64,000 bases of DNA, taken from positions 248,001 to 312,000 of the forward strand of contig NZ_JAGPNM010000001.1 of assembly GCF_018831085.1 (NCBI RefSeq). The letters are read 5' to 3'. This document shows positions 51,034 through 60,256 of the stretch, piece after piece. How positions within the stretch are numbered: the stretch's first letter is position 1; each line of letters starts with the position of its first letter. A program made the translations under genes and the position numbers. The DNA is from Rheinheimera oceanensis. Lineage in GTDB: Bacteria > Pseudomonadota > Gammaproteobacteria > Enterobacterales > Alteromonadaceae. The notes beneath the pieces are model-generated. The model searched no databases and was not told the origin of the DNA. It saw only the letters and a program-made list of their open reading frames with translations.

Positions 51034-52188
51034 TTACACCGCGCGCTGCAAAATCTGCCGCGAGATATCCGGAGTAATATCACCGTGCTCACCTAACTTC
51101 AGCATACCGTTCGCTTGCAGCGCTGCTACCAGCTTATCGACAGCATCGGCTTTAATGCCGTAATCGGCTAAACGGGTCGGTACGCCCATTTGCTCGAAAA
51201 AGGCACAGGTATGGTTAATCGCATCGTCAATTAAGCGCTCTTCATCCTGATGCTGTAATTGCCAGACCCGGCGGCCATATTGCAGTAGCTTGTCGCGCTT
51301 TTGTCCGCGTTGTTGCTGCAACAGTGACGGCAACACTATCGCTAATGTCTGGGCGTGATCGAGGCCATACAGGGCGGTGATCTCGTGGCCAATCATATGG
51401 GTGGCCCAGTCCTGCGGTACGCCCTGGCCAATCAGGCCGTTTAGTGCCATGGTTGCCGCCCACATTACGTTGGCGCGCACATCGTAATTCTCCGGCTGGC
51501 TCAGCGCTTTGGGGCCTTCTTCTATCAGGGTTTGCAGTAAGCCCTCAGCAAAACGGTCCTGTACCGGTGCATTGACCGGGTAAGTCATATACTGCTCCAT
51601 CACATGCACGAAGGCATCCACTACGCCATTGGCCACCTGTTTGGGCGGCAGGCTAAAGGTGACGGTAGGGTCTAAAATGGCAAACTGCGGGTACACCAGC
51701 GCACTGGAGAACGACAGCTTTTGCTGCGTTTCATAGCGGGTGACCACCGAATTGCCGTTGCTCTCGGTGCCGGTGGCCGGTAAGGTAAGCACGCAACCCA
51801 GTGGTATAGCAGCGGTTACTTTGGCACCTTTAGCCAGAATATCCCAGGCGTCACCGTCAAATACTGCAGCAGCGGCAATAAACTTGCTACCGTCAATAAC
51901 ACTGCCGCCACCGACCGGCAGCAGAAAATCAATTTTCTCACGACGCACCAAATCAGCCGCCCGCATTAAAGTCTCAAAGCCGGGGTTTGGCTCTATGCCA
52001 CTAAATTCCTGCCAGTCAAAACCGTCTAATGCTTTTACTACCTGATCGTAAACACCGTTGTGTTTAATGGAGCCGCCGCCATAGGTCAGCAGTACTTTGC
52101 TGCCCGGTGGAATAAGTTTGCTTAACTGCGCCAGTTGCTCTTTGCCGAATACGATACGGGTAGGGTTTTGAAATGAAAAATTAAACAT
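51034..52188 (-). CDS. Iron-containing alcohol dehydrogenase (YqhD-like)
   Basis: 384 residues from the ATG at 52188 (GGAGG upstream); 13 further codons are open in front but lack a ribosome site. Rossmann part: VLLTYGGGSIKHNGVYDQV and LLPVGGGSVIDGSKFIAAA. Metal ligands of the family lie in ANGVVDAFVHVMEQY (Asp, His) and GLDHAQTLAIVLP (His), with HMIGHEITALYG between. Relatives such as YqhD reduce reactive aldehydes with NADPH, especially under oxidative stress. It is monocistronic; the SCO gene is divergent. Confidence 0.9.
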   Translation of the reverse strand: MFNFSFQNPTRIVFGKEQLAQLSKLIPPGSKVLLTYGGGSIKHNGVYDQVVKALDGFDWQEFSGIEPNPGFETLMRAADLVRREKIDFLLPVGGGSVIDGSKFIAAAAVFDGDAWDILAKGAKVTAAIPLGCVLTLPATGTESNGNSVVTRYETQQKLSFSSALVYPQFAILDPTVTFSLPPKQVANGVVDAFVHVMEQYMTYPVNAPVQDRFAEGLLQTLIEEGPKALSQPENYDVRANVMWAATMALNGLIGQGVPQDWATHMIGHEITALYGLDHAQTLAIVLPSLLQQQRGQKRDKLLQYGRRVWQLQHQDEERLIDDAINHTCAFFEQMGVPTRLADYGIKADAVDKLVAALQANGMLKLGEHGDITPDISRQILQRAV

Positions 52189-52384
52189 CTTGCCTCCGAA
52201 ACTGTGGCCTGCGCCAACATTAGACAATTGTTATGCGGCCGGATCAGCCCCCAATCAAGCTTTGATGTCAATATTGCGTTAAGCACAGTATTGTACAAGC
52301 TGAAACGCGCCGCCTTGCGATAGCGTAGTTTGCCAATAATACTGTAAACATACTTTTGATTTCTCCCTCGCAGGTAAGGTTAAG

Positions 52385-52975
52385 ATGTTACGAAGCTTGC
52401 CTTGTGCGCTGATAAGCCTGCTGATGCTGGTGGCATGTTCTAAAACCGAACGCGAATTAGTACTGCAATATGGCACAGTGTTGCCGACACCAAGGCCTGT
52501 GGCCGACTTCATGCTACTGGATCAGAACAACATCACTTTTACTAACACAGATTTACATGGCAGTTGGACCATTCTGTTTTCCGGTTTTACCTATTGCCCG
52601 GATATTTGCCCGCTAACGCTTGGTCAGTTGCATGCAGCCGAACAGCAAATGACGGTGCAAAATCAGCACAAGGTTATCTTTGTCACCGTAGACCCGGAGC
52701 GGGATAACCCGGCCGGCCTGAAGCAATATCTGCAGTGGTTTCAACCACGCTGGATCGGTCTGACAGGTAAGCCGGCTGAACTCAGCACCCTGCTGGACAG
52801 CTTGGGACTATCTCAGGTGCGCATTCCGTCAACGACTGCCGGCAATTACAGCATCGAACATTCAACCGCCATTGTATTACTGGACCCACAGGGCCGTATG
52901 GCAGCGTACTGGAAAGCGCCACTGGATACGGCTCAGCTGGCGGCCGATTTCTCTGCTCTGCCAGCACCTGAATAA
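52385..52975 (+). CDS. SCO1/SenC family lipoprotein
   Basis: 196 residues. Lipobox LVAC (Cys18). Thioredoxin-like SCO domain with the copper-binding CPDIC (Cys71, Cys75) and His159 (SIEHST); FVTVDPERDNPAGLKQYLQWF and FSGFTYCPDICPLTLGQLHAAEQ are typical. SCO proteins deliver copper to the CuA site of cytochrome oxidase or act in thiol redox. No oxidase gene is near. It converges on the TPR gene with 4 bases between. Confidence 0.9.
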   Translation: MLRSLPCALISLLMLVACSKTERELVLQYGTVLPTPRPVADFMLLDQNNITFTNTDLHGSWTILFSGFTYCPDICPLTLGQLHAAEQQMTVQNQHKVIFVTVDPERDNPAGLKQYLQWFQPRWIGLTGKPAELSTLLDSLGLSQVRIPSTTAGNYSIEHSTAIVLLDPQGRMAAYWKAPLDTAQLAADFSALPAPE

Positions 52976-52979
52976 CACT

Positions 52980-54701
52980 TTATAGTCGGGAGGATGTCAG
53001 TGTGATATCAGCATGCGCCCAGGCTTGCTTAAAGCGTGCGGCTACACTATCTGCTTCCTGGTTTTTATCCTGTGCCCGCAGCGCTTGCTCCAAACCGAAT
53101 AACGACCAGCCATTTTCCGGATTACGCCGCAATTCCTGCCGGTAAGCCTGCTCTGCCTCACCCGGCCGGCCTGCTTCTAACAGCATAGCCCCCAGCGTTT
53201 GGCGAACCGGAGCATGCCAGGCAGGAGGCTCGTCATACGGCAACTCATCTTCTACCGCCAGTGCTTGTTGCAACGCAGACAAAGCGCGGTTCTTCTCTTT
53301 TGCCGCCCACGCCAGTTCGGCAGCCAGCACCCGCTCTGCCAACGTTACACCGTGACTAAGAGAGTAACGATCCCACACCTTCATAGCGGCTATCGCCGGC
53401 TCAGTTACCAGCGCCAGCAATGCACTGTGATGGGCTTTTGCATCAGCACTGCGCCCGGTGCGCAGCGCTGCCATCCCCTGCGCGTAGTGCCAGATCGCCT
53501 GCATATAAGGCAAATCGGCAGCGGGCTCCGGCGTTTGCAAAATAGCCTGCCATTGTCCGAAGCGGACTTGCGCGAACAGTGGCGTTACAGCAAAATTTTG
53601 CATTGCTTCCATGCCGGCCATTCGCATCAATTGCGGATCACTGGTGCGCTCAGAAGTGGACTCAGCCGCTGCCAGTGCTATCTGCCGGTTACCGGTCATC
53701 GTAGCGGCAAACCAGAGAAAGTGATGGTTATGCGGCACATAGCCCAGCGGATACACCCCGGGGCCGGGCCGGCAAGCAGCCAAATAGCTGTTATCCGCCT
53801 CTATTGCCCGTTGATTGGCAATCACCGCATCATGCCAACGGCCCACCCTGGCATAAATATGTGCCGGCATATGCACCAGATGGCCTGAGACGGGAATCAA
53901 TGTCCGCAGCCGATCTGCTGCCTGCACGCCACGTTCCGGCTCATTTGAAGCTTCCACCGCATGGATATACAGATGCAGGGCTCCGGCATGATCGGCATTA
54001 CGTGCAATAATATCTTCCAGCACCTGCACAATTTTTGCCGTATTGCCGGTCGGCTTACCATCGCTATCCCAGTAATCCCATGGCTGCAGATTCATCATAG
54101 ACTCAGCATACAAGGTGGCGGCGTCAAGCTTGTCCGGTAGTTTTCTGACCAGCTCAGCCATCGCTCCGGCATATGCCTGATCCAGCGCGGAGCGGTCGGC
54201 TGGCGGCTGCCCGGCATAGCGTGCAGCCAATGCTTTAATAAAGGCCTGCTCCCACGACGTGGCCAGATGCGCAACGTTTTGTGCCGCCTGCAGCCGCTGC
54301 CATGCTGCCGTGTTGTTTGCAGGGTCCATACCGGCATTAACATGTGGCCCCAGCACTAATGCCGCCCCCCACCAGCACATTGCACACTGCGGATCCAGCT
54401 CAACAGCTTTAAGAAAGGAGCGTTCAGCGGCCTGATGATTAAAACCGTAAGTTAACATCAGGCCCTGATCAAACCAGCGCTGTACCTGCGGATGAGCCGT
54501 CGTAACCGGCAGGCTGTAATCGCCCAGCCCGTCCAATAAGGTGGCGCCAACGGGAGCAATTTCAGGTAAGTAATTCTTTTCGGCTGCCGGTGTTGCTGCC
54601 AGAGCCGAAATTTCAGTGTTATATCCCTGAGCGTTATTCAGTGCATAACCAACCGCAACTGAAACGCCGATAACAACAGACAGGGTAAAAAGCAGTTTCA
54701 T
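52980..54701 (-). CDS. Tetratricopeptide repeat protein, periplasmic or membrane-anchored
   Basis: 573 residues from the ATG at 54701 (AAGGAG upstream). Signal anchor LLFTLSVVIGVSVAVGYAL near the start. TPR-like repeats run through the protein: VQRWFDQGLMLTYGFNHQAAERSFLKAVELDP, a CAMCWWGAALVLGPHVN motif, GALHLYIHAVEASNEPERGV, and at the end ALSALQQALAVEDE, and AGRPGEAEQAYRQELRRNPENGWSLFGLEQAL. Similar large TPR proteins are common in gammaproteobacteria, but their function is unknown. It is not in an operon with clear partners; the LplT-PlsC gene is 80 bases away, on the same strand and upstream. Confidence 0.8.
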   Translation of the reverse strand: MKLLFTLSVVIGVSVAVGYALNNAQGYNTEISALAATPAAEKNYLPEIAPVGATLLDGLGDYSLPVTTAHPQVQRWFDQGLMLTYGFNHQAAERSFLKAVELDPQCAMCWWGAALVLGPHVNAGMDPANNTAAWQRLQAAQNVAHLATSWEQAFIKALAARYAGQPPADRSALDQAYAGAMAELVRKLPDKLDAATLYAESMMNLQPWDYWDSDGKPTGNTAKIVQVLEDIIARNADHAGALHLYIHAVEASNEPERGVQAADRLRTLIPVSGHLVHMPAHIYARVGRWHDAVIANQRAIEADNSYLAACRPGPGVYPLGYVPHNHHFLWFAATMTGNRQIALAAAESTSERTSDPQLMRMAGMEAMQNFAVTPLFAQVRFGQWQAILQTPEPAADLPYMQAIWHYAQGMAALRTGRSADAKAHHSALLALVTEPAIAAMKVWDRYSLSHGVTLAERVLAAELAWAAKEKNRALSALQQALAVEDELPYDEPPAWHAPVRQTLGAMLLEAGRPGEAEQAYRQELRRNPENGWSLFGLEQALRAQDKNQEADSVAARFKQAWAHADITLTSSRL

Positions 54702-54782
54702 AGTGTATCTCCTTAAACCCATAAAAGAAGTTTTGCGATACACGTCCTGACCTGATGTGATTTTTGCTTGAGAACGTCCCGG

Positions 54783-56669
54783 CTACACTGCATCACCACG
54801 CAATAACCGCACCTGTCGCTCCAGCTCTGCCGCAGTGGCAGCAGTTGCCGGTAATGCCTCGCTGGCGTGCAGCTTTATTTTAGACCAAAACCGGCCTTTG
54901 AACTTAAAAGCACCACTGCCATGATGGCTGAAAAAAGAGCCCCATAAGCCCTGCAAGGCCATTGGCACCACCGGTACCGGCGTTTCAGCTAAAATACGCT
55001 CAATACCAGGACGGAAGCTGTCTATCTCACCATTTTTGGTTAAACGCCCTTCCGGGAAAATACATACCAGATTGCCCTCTTCCAGCTCACGCTTAATGGC
55101 AGCAAATGCGGCTTCATATACCGCTTCACTTTTTTGCTTTGAGCAAATAGGAATAGTGCGGGCGGCTTTAAACAGCCAGTTGGCAACCGGTAAATCATAG
55201 ATGGCTTTTTCCATTACAAAACGCACTGGCCGGCGCACAGCGCCACCAATCAGCAAAGCATCAACATAGCTAACATGGTTGGCAACCAGCACGGCCGCAC
55301 CTTCAGCCGGAATATGGTCCAGCCCTTTGCTGCGTACCCGGTACATGGTGTGGCTAAGCAAATAAATAACAAACCGCAGTACAAACTCCGGCACTGTACT
55401 GTAAACATACAGCGCCACCACGGCATTCATAATAGCCAGCACTAAAAAATACTCTGGAATAGATATGCCCAGTACAGTTAAAAACACAATACCGGCAATA
55501 GCGCTCACCACCATAAACAATGCATTAAAAATATTGTTGGCGGCAATCACCCGCGCCCGTTGTTGCGGCTCGGCGCGCTGTTGCAACAATGCATACAGTG
55601 GCACAATAAATAAGCCACCGAAAATACCAATCAAGGTTAAATCAATTAATACCCACCATCCAAAAGCGCTAGCCAAAAACTGCGGTAAACTTAACAATTG
55701 CTCCGGTGACAGCTCTTCGGGCAAAACAGCCGGGCTGCTAAAGAATAAGCTGATACCAAACACCGTTAAGCCAAGCGAACCGATAGGTACTATACCAAGC
55801 TCAACCCTGTCGCCGGATAAGCGCTCGCATAACATAGAGCCGATGCCCACCCCCACTGAAAATGCCACCAACAGCGCCGTAACCACGGTATTGTCACCGC
55901 CAAGCGCGGTTTTGGTGAAATTGGGAAACTGGGTTAAATAGCTGGCACCTAAAAACCAAAACCAGCTAATCGCCATAATAGACAGGTATAAAGTACGGTT
56001 CTGATAACTAATACTGATAGTCGCTTTGGTTTGCTGCCAGGGCGCAAAACGAAATTTATCGGCATTATGCACCTCGCCAACTGCCGGGACCTGCCGGCTT
56101 ATCAGATACCCCAATACCGAAAACAGCAGCACCACAGCACCCACCCATAGCGGTGCATCTGCCAGGCCTACTAATAAGCCACCGGTAATGGTGCCCAGCA
56201 AAATAGCCACAAAGGTGCCCATTTCTACCCAGGCATTACCGGCTAACAGCTCCTTGTCACTGAGTAACTGCGGCAAAATGGCGTACTTTACCGGGCCAAA
56301 AAACGCCGATTGGCTGCCCATTAAAAACAGCAGCCCCAGCAACATCAGGTATTGCTGAAAATAAAATGCTACGGCAGCCAGCAGCATCAAGCCTATTTCC
56401 AGCAGCTTTAATGCACGGATCAATTGGGTTTTGCATACTGCATCAGCCAGTGCACCGGCAGTGGCAGAAAACAACAAAAACGGCAGAATAAACAGCCCCG
56501 TTGCCAAATTCATGGTTAAATTAGTATCCCACGGCAACGCACTGGCGGCGGTAAAGGTCAGCATTAACATCAAGGCATTTTTAAATACATTGTCATTAAA
56601 AGCGCCGCTGGCCTGGGTAAGAAAAAACGGCAGAAAGCGTTTGCTGCTGATTAAGCGGTTTGTCGACAT
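54783..56669 (-). CDS. LplT-like MFS transporter fused to a PlsC acyltransferase
   Basis: 628 residues from the ATG at 56669, with GGAG upstream; a GTG two codons earlier is possible. Residues ~10-420 are a 12-helix MFS transporter like LplT, the lysophospholipid flippase (FFLTQASGAFNDNVFKNALM). Residues ~440-628 are a PlsC-type domain with NHVSYVD (NHx4D), MEKAIYDLPVANWLFKAARTI, FPEGRLTKNG and VVPMALQG. In E. coli these activities are split between LplT and Aas, Aas also having an acyl-ACP synthetase domain that is absent here. Probable role: import and reacylation of lysophospholipids. Confidence 0.88.
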   Translation of the reverse strand: MSTNRLISSKRFLPFFLTQASGAFNDNVFKNALMLMLTFTAASALPWDTNLTMNLATGLFILPFLLFSATAGALADAVCKTQLIRALKLLEIGLMLLAAVAFYFQQYLMLLGLLFLMGSQSAFFGPVKYAILPQLLSDKELLAGNAWVEMGTFVAILLGTITGGLLVGLADAPLWVGAVVLLFSVLGYLISRQVPAVGEVHNADKFRFAPWQQTKATISISYQNRTLYLSIMAISWFWFLGASYLTQFPNFTKTALGGDNTVVTALLVAFSVGVGIGSMLCERLSGDRVELGIVPIGSLGLTVFGISLFFSSPAVLPEELSPEQLLSLPQFLASAFGWWVLIDLTLIGIFGGLFIVPLYALLQQRAEPQQRARVIAANNIFNALFMVVSAIAGIVFLTVLGISIPEYFLVLAIMNAVVALYVYSTVPEFVLRFVIYLLSHTMYRVRSKGLDHIPAEGAAVLVANHVSYVDALLIGGAVRRPVRFVMEKAIYDLPVANWLFKAARTIPICSKQKSEAVYEAAFAAIKRELEEGNLVCIFPEGRLTKNGEIDSFRPGIERILAETPVPVVPMALQGLWGSFFSHHGSGAFKFKGRFWSKIKLHASEALPATAATAAELERQVRLLRGDAV

Positions 56670-56760
56670 ATCCACTCCATCGGAAAAAGAGATAGTAATA
56701 AATAAGTTGCCAGCATAATCAACTCATATTACATATACCAGTACGATCTAACGATCCGGT

Positions 56761-56789
56761 TTGACAGGCCATCTAGCCATCTATATATT
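56761..56789 (+). promoter_or_regulatory. Sigma-70 promoter for the NhaC-family gene
   Basis: TTGACA (56761-56766), 17-base spacer and TATATT (56784-56789) nearly match the consensus. Within the spacer CATCTA is repeated. About 50 bases separate it from the ATG at 56840. Confidence 0.75.
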
Positions 56790-56839
56790 GCGCAACCATT
56801 AAGGCAATAGCATTGCCTGCGTATTTATAAGGTAAACCT

Positions 56840-58177
56840 ATGCACAACACTACGCTGGCACCAGCGGGCGCTAAGCGCTCACTGCTGCCATTACTGTTTT
56901 TTGTCGCGCTGTTTCTCGGCACCGGCCTTTATCTGCAAAATGCAGGCGTAGCCTATGCGTTTTACCAGTTGCCCGGTCATGTTGCTATTATCCCTGCCCT
57001 TATACTGGCAATCTGGCTGCATAAAGCGCCGCTGCAACAATCTATAGATGTGATGATAAAAGGCGCAGGTAACAGCAATATTATTACCATGTGTATTATT
57101 TATTTGCTGGCAGGTGCCTTTGCCAGTGTTGCCACAGCAACCGGCGGTGTAGATGCTGCCGTAAACGCAGGTCTTAGCTTAGTACCTGCGCCCTGGCTAT
57201 TACCAGGCTTATTCGTTATTGCTGCACTAATATCCACCGCTATGGGTACCTCAATGGGCACTATAGGTGCACTGGCTCCTATTGCTGTTGGTTTATCTAA
57301 TCAGGCCGGATTAGACCAGGCGTTAGTGGCGGGTGTACTGCTTAGCGGCGCCATGTTTGGCGATAATCTGTCGATTATTTCTGATACCACCATTGCGTCT
57401 ACCCGCACCCAAGGCGCAAAAATGGCAGATAAATTCCGTGAAAATATTAAAATTGCCCTGCCAGCAGCCGTGTTAACACTGCTGCTGTACATTGCGCTGG
57501 CCACAGACGGAGCACCGGTACAAATTGATACCGTAAACTGGAGCGGTGTAATGCCATATGCTGCTATTTTGCTACTGGCGGTAATGGGGCTGAATGTATT
57601 TGTTGTACTGCTGCTGGGCATCGTACTGGCTGCACTGCAAGGCGCCTTTTTTGCTGATTACGCTCTGGCTAACCTCGGTAAAGATATCGCCGGCGGTTTT
57701 GCCAGTGTGCAGGAGATTTTCCTGCTGGCCATGCTGGTAAGCGCACTGAGCGAGTTTATTAAACAGCAAGGAGGCTTGCAGTGGATCGCCGGTAAAATCC
57801 AGCAAGTTGCTGGCAGCCTGAAACTGGCTGGCAATAAAGCGCAGCAACTGGCAATTGCAGCATTAGCGTTTAGCAGTAACCTGTGTATCGCCAATAATAC
57901 TGTAGCAATAGTTTTAACAGGTGAGATTAGCAAAACCCTGGCCCAACAACATCAGATAACCCCTAAGCGCAGCGCCAGCTTGCTGGATATTTTTGCCTGT
58001 ATCAGCCAGGGCTTGGTACCTTATGGGGCTCAGGCATTGTTGCTGGGGGCTAGTTTCGGCATATCACCATGGCAGGTAGTAACGCAAAGCTATTACTGCC
58101 TGATATTGCTGCTGGTAGCGGTATTCACTATTTTACTTAAACCGGCAAAGCCAAAAGTAGCGGCGGCTGCGGTTTAA
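56840..58177 (+). CDS. NhaC-family Na+/H+ antiporter
   Basis: 445 residues, with about 11-12 membrane helices. Conserved core: CIIYLLAGAFASVATATGGVDA, ISTAMGTSMGTIGALAPIAVGLS, and SGAMFGDNLSIISDTTIASTRTQGAKM, the last with the D-N and D-T motifs of the NhaC/YuiF group; later SSNLCIANNTVAIVLTGEIS. Such proteins exchange cations or related ions for protons; substrate may also be an organic acid. It has its own promoter and ends overlapping the convergent nucleotidyltransferase gene by four bases. Confidence 0.85.
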   Translation: MHNTTLAPAGAKRSLLPLLFFVALFLGTGLYLQNAGVAYAFYQLPGHVAIIPALILAIWLHKAPLQQSIDVMIKGAGNSNIITMCIIYLLAGAFASVATATGGVDAAVNAGLSLVPAPWLLPGLFVIAALISTAMGTSMGTIGALAPIAVGLSNQAGLDQALVAGVLLSGAMFGDNLSIISDTTIASTRTQGAKMADKFRENIKIALPAAVLTLLLYIALATDGAPVQIDTVNWSGVMPYAAILLLAVMGLNVFVVLLLGIVLAALQGAFFADYALANLGKDIAGGFASVQEIFLLAMLVSALSEFIKQQGGLQWIAGKIQQVAGSLKLAGNKAQQLAIAALAFSSNLCIANNTVAIVLTGEISKTLAQQHQITPKRSASLLDIFACISQGLVPYGAQALLLGASFGISPWQVVTQSYYCLILLLVAVFTILLKPAKPKVAAAAV

Positions 58178-59247
58178 GATTTATGCCCTGGTAATAAACG
58201 CCGGAACCAGCGCTGCAGGCTACTGGCAGGTTTAGCCAGGCTATGATAAACCAGCACCTGCCAGCGCATTTTCAGGCTGTGGCCGCGCACAAACCAGAGC
58301 TGGCGGGCAAGCCAGGCACTGCCCGCAGAGCCCTGCAACATGGTCAGCAGTAAATTACACACCAACGGCTGGGGCCGGGGCAACGCAGAGCGTTGTAAAG
58401 CAGCCTGCGCGGCACCATTATCAAATAATATACTCAGCACCCGGCACGCATTGCTCACGGCTGACTGCACCGACATCAGCGCAGCTTGTTCAAGCATAAA
58501 ATCCAGTTGCTGCTGATGTTGCACTTCCTGCAGTAAATCATTTAAATCAATCACATCTTTGGTTAGCTTATGTGTCTCTTCCTGATAAAACAGATGCACA
58601 GCCGCATGGATAAATAAATGTGCGGTGGCAGGCACTTTAAACGCTGAGCCCGGAATACTGACAGCATGAGTAAATAACGGCGTGATATCTATACTTCTGG
58701 CAGATGCCGTCGGGTAAATATGGTGGTGTAAATCGATCACTGTGCCACGCTGATAATGTTGTAACGGCGGATTCTGATGCGACCAGTTTAGATAGTAATC
58801 ACGGTCGTAACTGGTCATTTCACCTTCGCGAAAGCCATAAAAAAATAACCTGTCCCGCACATGCCGCAGCTGGTTTGCCGGCACCAGAATATCAATATCA
58901 GAAAACAACCGGCCAAAACTCACCACTAAAGCCTGTGCTCTGTAAGCTGCGCCTTTTAACAACAAGCAGGGGTAATCAGCGCCAGCAAACAACGGCTCCA
59001 GTTGCTGTAATTCAGAATACAGGCTGTGCTGCTGCTTCAGAGCGTAACGCGCCCCCGATTCACCATGCAACTTAACCTGCTGCGGCACCTGGTCAAGCAA
59101 TTGCTTTGTTTGTAGCACATGGTAAAACCGGGCTGTAAGGCCTTGTTGGCGGGCTTGCTGTAAAAATATGGTCCATTGCTGTGGTGTGGCCTGGCGCACA
59201 AATGCGGCCGGCGAGGCAAAAAAAGCCAGTAACTGCGAACTTAACAT
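58174..59247 (-). CDS. Nucleotidyltransferase family protein of the HprK-related operon
   Basis: 357 residues. Residues ~75-235 resemble the uncharacterised nucleotidyltransferase family with a short core: LLLKGAAYR (96-104), then GRLFSDIDILVP (112-123) with metal-binding Asp117 and Asp119, and VIDLHHHIYP, GTVID. The C-terminal part is helical (FIHAAVHLFYQEETHKLTKDVIDLNDLL). The ATG overlaps the kinase stop by 7 bases, so the two are translated together. In lasso-peptide and HPr-rel-A clusters such proteins accompany an HprK-like kinase. Substrate is unknown. Confidence 0.75.
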   Translation of the reverse strand: MLSSQLLAFFASPAAFVRQATPQQWTIFLQQARQQGLTARFYHVLQTKQLLDQVPQQVKLHGESGARYALKQQHSLYSELQQLEPLFAGADYPCLLLKGAAYRAQALVVSFGRLFSDIDILVPANQLRHVRDRLFFYGFREGEMTSYDRDYYLNWSHQNPPLQHYQRGTVIDLHHHIYPTASARSIDITPLFTHAVSIPGSAFKVPATAHLFIHAAVHLFYQEETHKLTKDVIDLNDLLQEVQHQQQLDFMLEQAALMSVQSAVSNACRVLSILFDNGAAQAALQRSALPRPQPLVCNLLLTMLQGSAGSAWLARQLWFVRGHSLKMRWQVLVYHSLAKPASSLQRWFRRLLPGHKS

Positions 59248-60092
59248 AACTTATTCAACCCGCTCAAAGCTTGCTCTATGCAGGCATATTCCAGCCGGTA
59301 AGCATCAACCTGCTGTGTTAACCTGCTAAGGCTGTTAAAGCCCTGCTCTGCCAGTATGGCGTAGTTAAAAGAGTTATTGGCAAGATGCATAAAGGCATCA
59401 GCCTGGCTTACCTTTGATAGCGTTAGCTGCTGCTGTGCGGCATTATACTGCGGGAAAATAACCCAGGCAGCTATTGCCGTTTGCTGCATACCGGCCCAGC
59501 TTTGTGTTGATGGCAACATATAACCTACTGTGCCTTTAGTCGTACCGCTGGTAATTTGCCGGATTTGTGCCTGCGGATACCAGCTTTGCAATAACGTCAA
59601 TGACTGGTTTTTCAGACTCACCGGCCTGACATAAGGCACAATTGCACCGCTGGTTAAATCAACCAGGCACATTTCGTCAGACAATAAACGCCAGCCTTCC
59701 TGCATCAGTACTGCGCACAGCGTGCTTTTACCTGAACCTGGAGGTGCCGGCATAATCAGTGCTTTTCCGTCACGTTCAAGCACTGCGGCATGAATAGCCA
59801 GAAACTGATGCTGATAAGAAGCCACGCACCAGTTAACACCCCACTCAAAAACCGGTACCAGTTGGGCTGAGTCGGTCATTCTGAAATGCTGATCGCCGGA
59901 TGAAACATGAAACGGCCGCCCCCAGCCCGACCATTTACGCTGCACTTGCAGGCAAAAATCGTAAATAAGTTGTGGGTTCGGGCGTGTTATCAGTGTCGCA
60001 GGATATAACTCAGCAAGCGCGGCAGTAAGCTTGTTGCTGTGGTTAGTAACAAGTACGGAAAAAGGTGCAGTATGAATAGCGAAATCAGTCAA
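59241..60092 (-). CDS. HprK-related kinase A
   Basis: 283 residues with a TTG start at 60092; it overlaps the stop of the 55-residue gene by 8 bases. The P-loop PGSGKST (118-124, within APPGSGKSTLC) is HPr-kinase-like, and LLSDEMCLVDL (137-145) resembles the Walker B. There is no separate HPr-regulation domain as in true HprK; the N-terminal ~95 residues are unlike it. The match to the 'HprK-related kinase A' family is from memory of such proteins and gene context. It probably phosphorylates a small protein or peptide encoded nearby. Confidence 0.78.
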   Translation of the reverse strand: MTDFAIHTAPFSVLVTNHSNKLTAALAELYPATLITRPNPQLIYDFCLQVQRKWSGWGRPFHVSSGDQHFRMTDSAQLVPVFEWGVNWCVASYQHQFLAIHAAVLERDGKALIMPAPPGSGKSTLCAVLMQEGWRLLSDEMCLVDLTSGAIVPYVRPVSLKNQSLTLLQSWYPQAQIRQITSGTTKGTVGYMLPSTQSWAGMQQTAIAAWVIFPQYNAAQQQLTLSKVSQADAFMHLANNSFNYAILAEQGFNSLSRLTQQVDAYRLEYACIEQALSGLNKLC

Positions 60093-60252
60093 CGTCAGGC
60101 TCTGTTATCTCAACCTCTGCTCCGCTCAGATGAGTTTCATGATCGAACGTTGAAAACAGCACACTGCTGGCATCATTAAATGTTACCTGCAGTGTGTTGT
60201 TATCTGTGGTTTGCTGAGATAGCCAGGCAGCATAACTCAGTGTTACGTCCAT
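60085..60252 (-). CDS. 55-residue peptide of the HprK-related operon
   Basis: Begins at the ATG at 60252 with GGGG 8 bases upstream and ends in DVD-TGA, overlapping the kinase start. It is acidic and Ser/Thr rich (SYAAWLSQQTTDNNTLQ, NDASSVLFSTFDHETHLSG, VEITEPDVD). Tight spacing to both neighbours (4 bases after the upstream gene) argues it is translated. It does not resemble PqqD-like proteins that usually occur in such operons. It could be a kinase substrate; that is inference. Confidence 0.6.
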   Translation of the reverse strand: MDVTLSYAAWLSQQTTDNNTLQVTFNDASSVLFSTFDHETHLSGAEVEITEPDVD

Positions 60253-60256
60253 CAGG

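Noticed and set aside
54783..56669. Annotation as full Aas
   Set aside because: There is no AMP-binding acyl-ACP synthetase domain; only MFS and PlsC parts are present.
60085..60252. Calling the 55-residue gene a PqqD-like chaperone
   Set aside because: It is too short and lacks the PqqD pattern; only its place in the operon suggests it.
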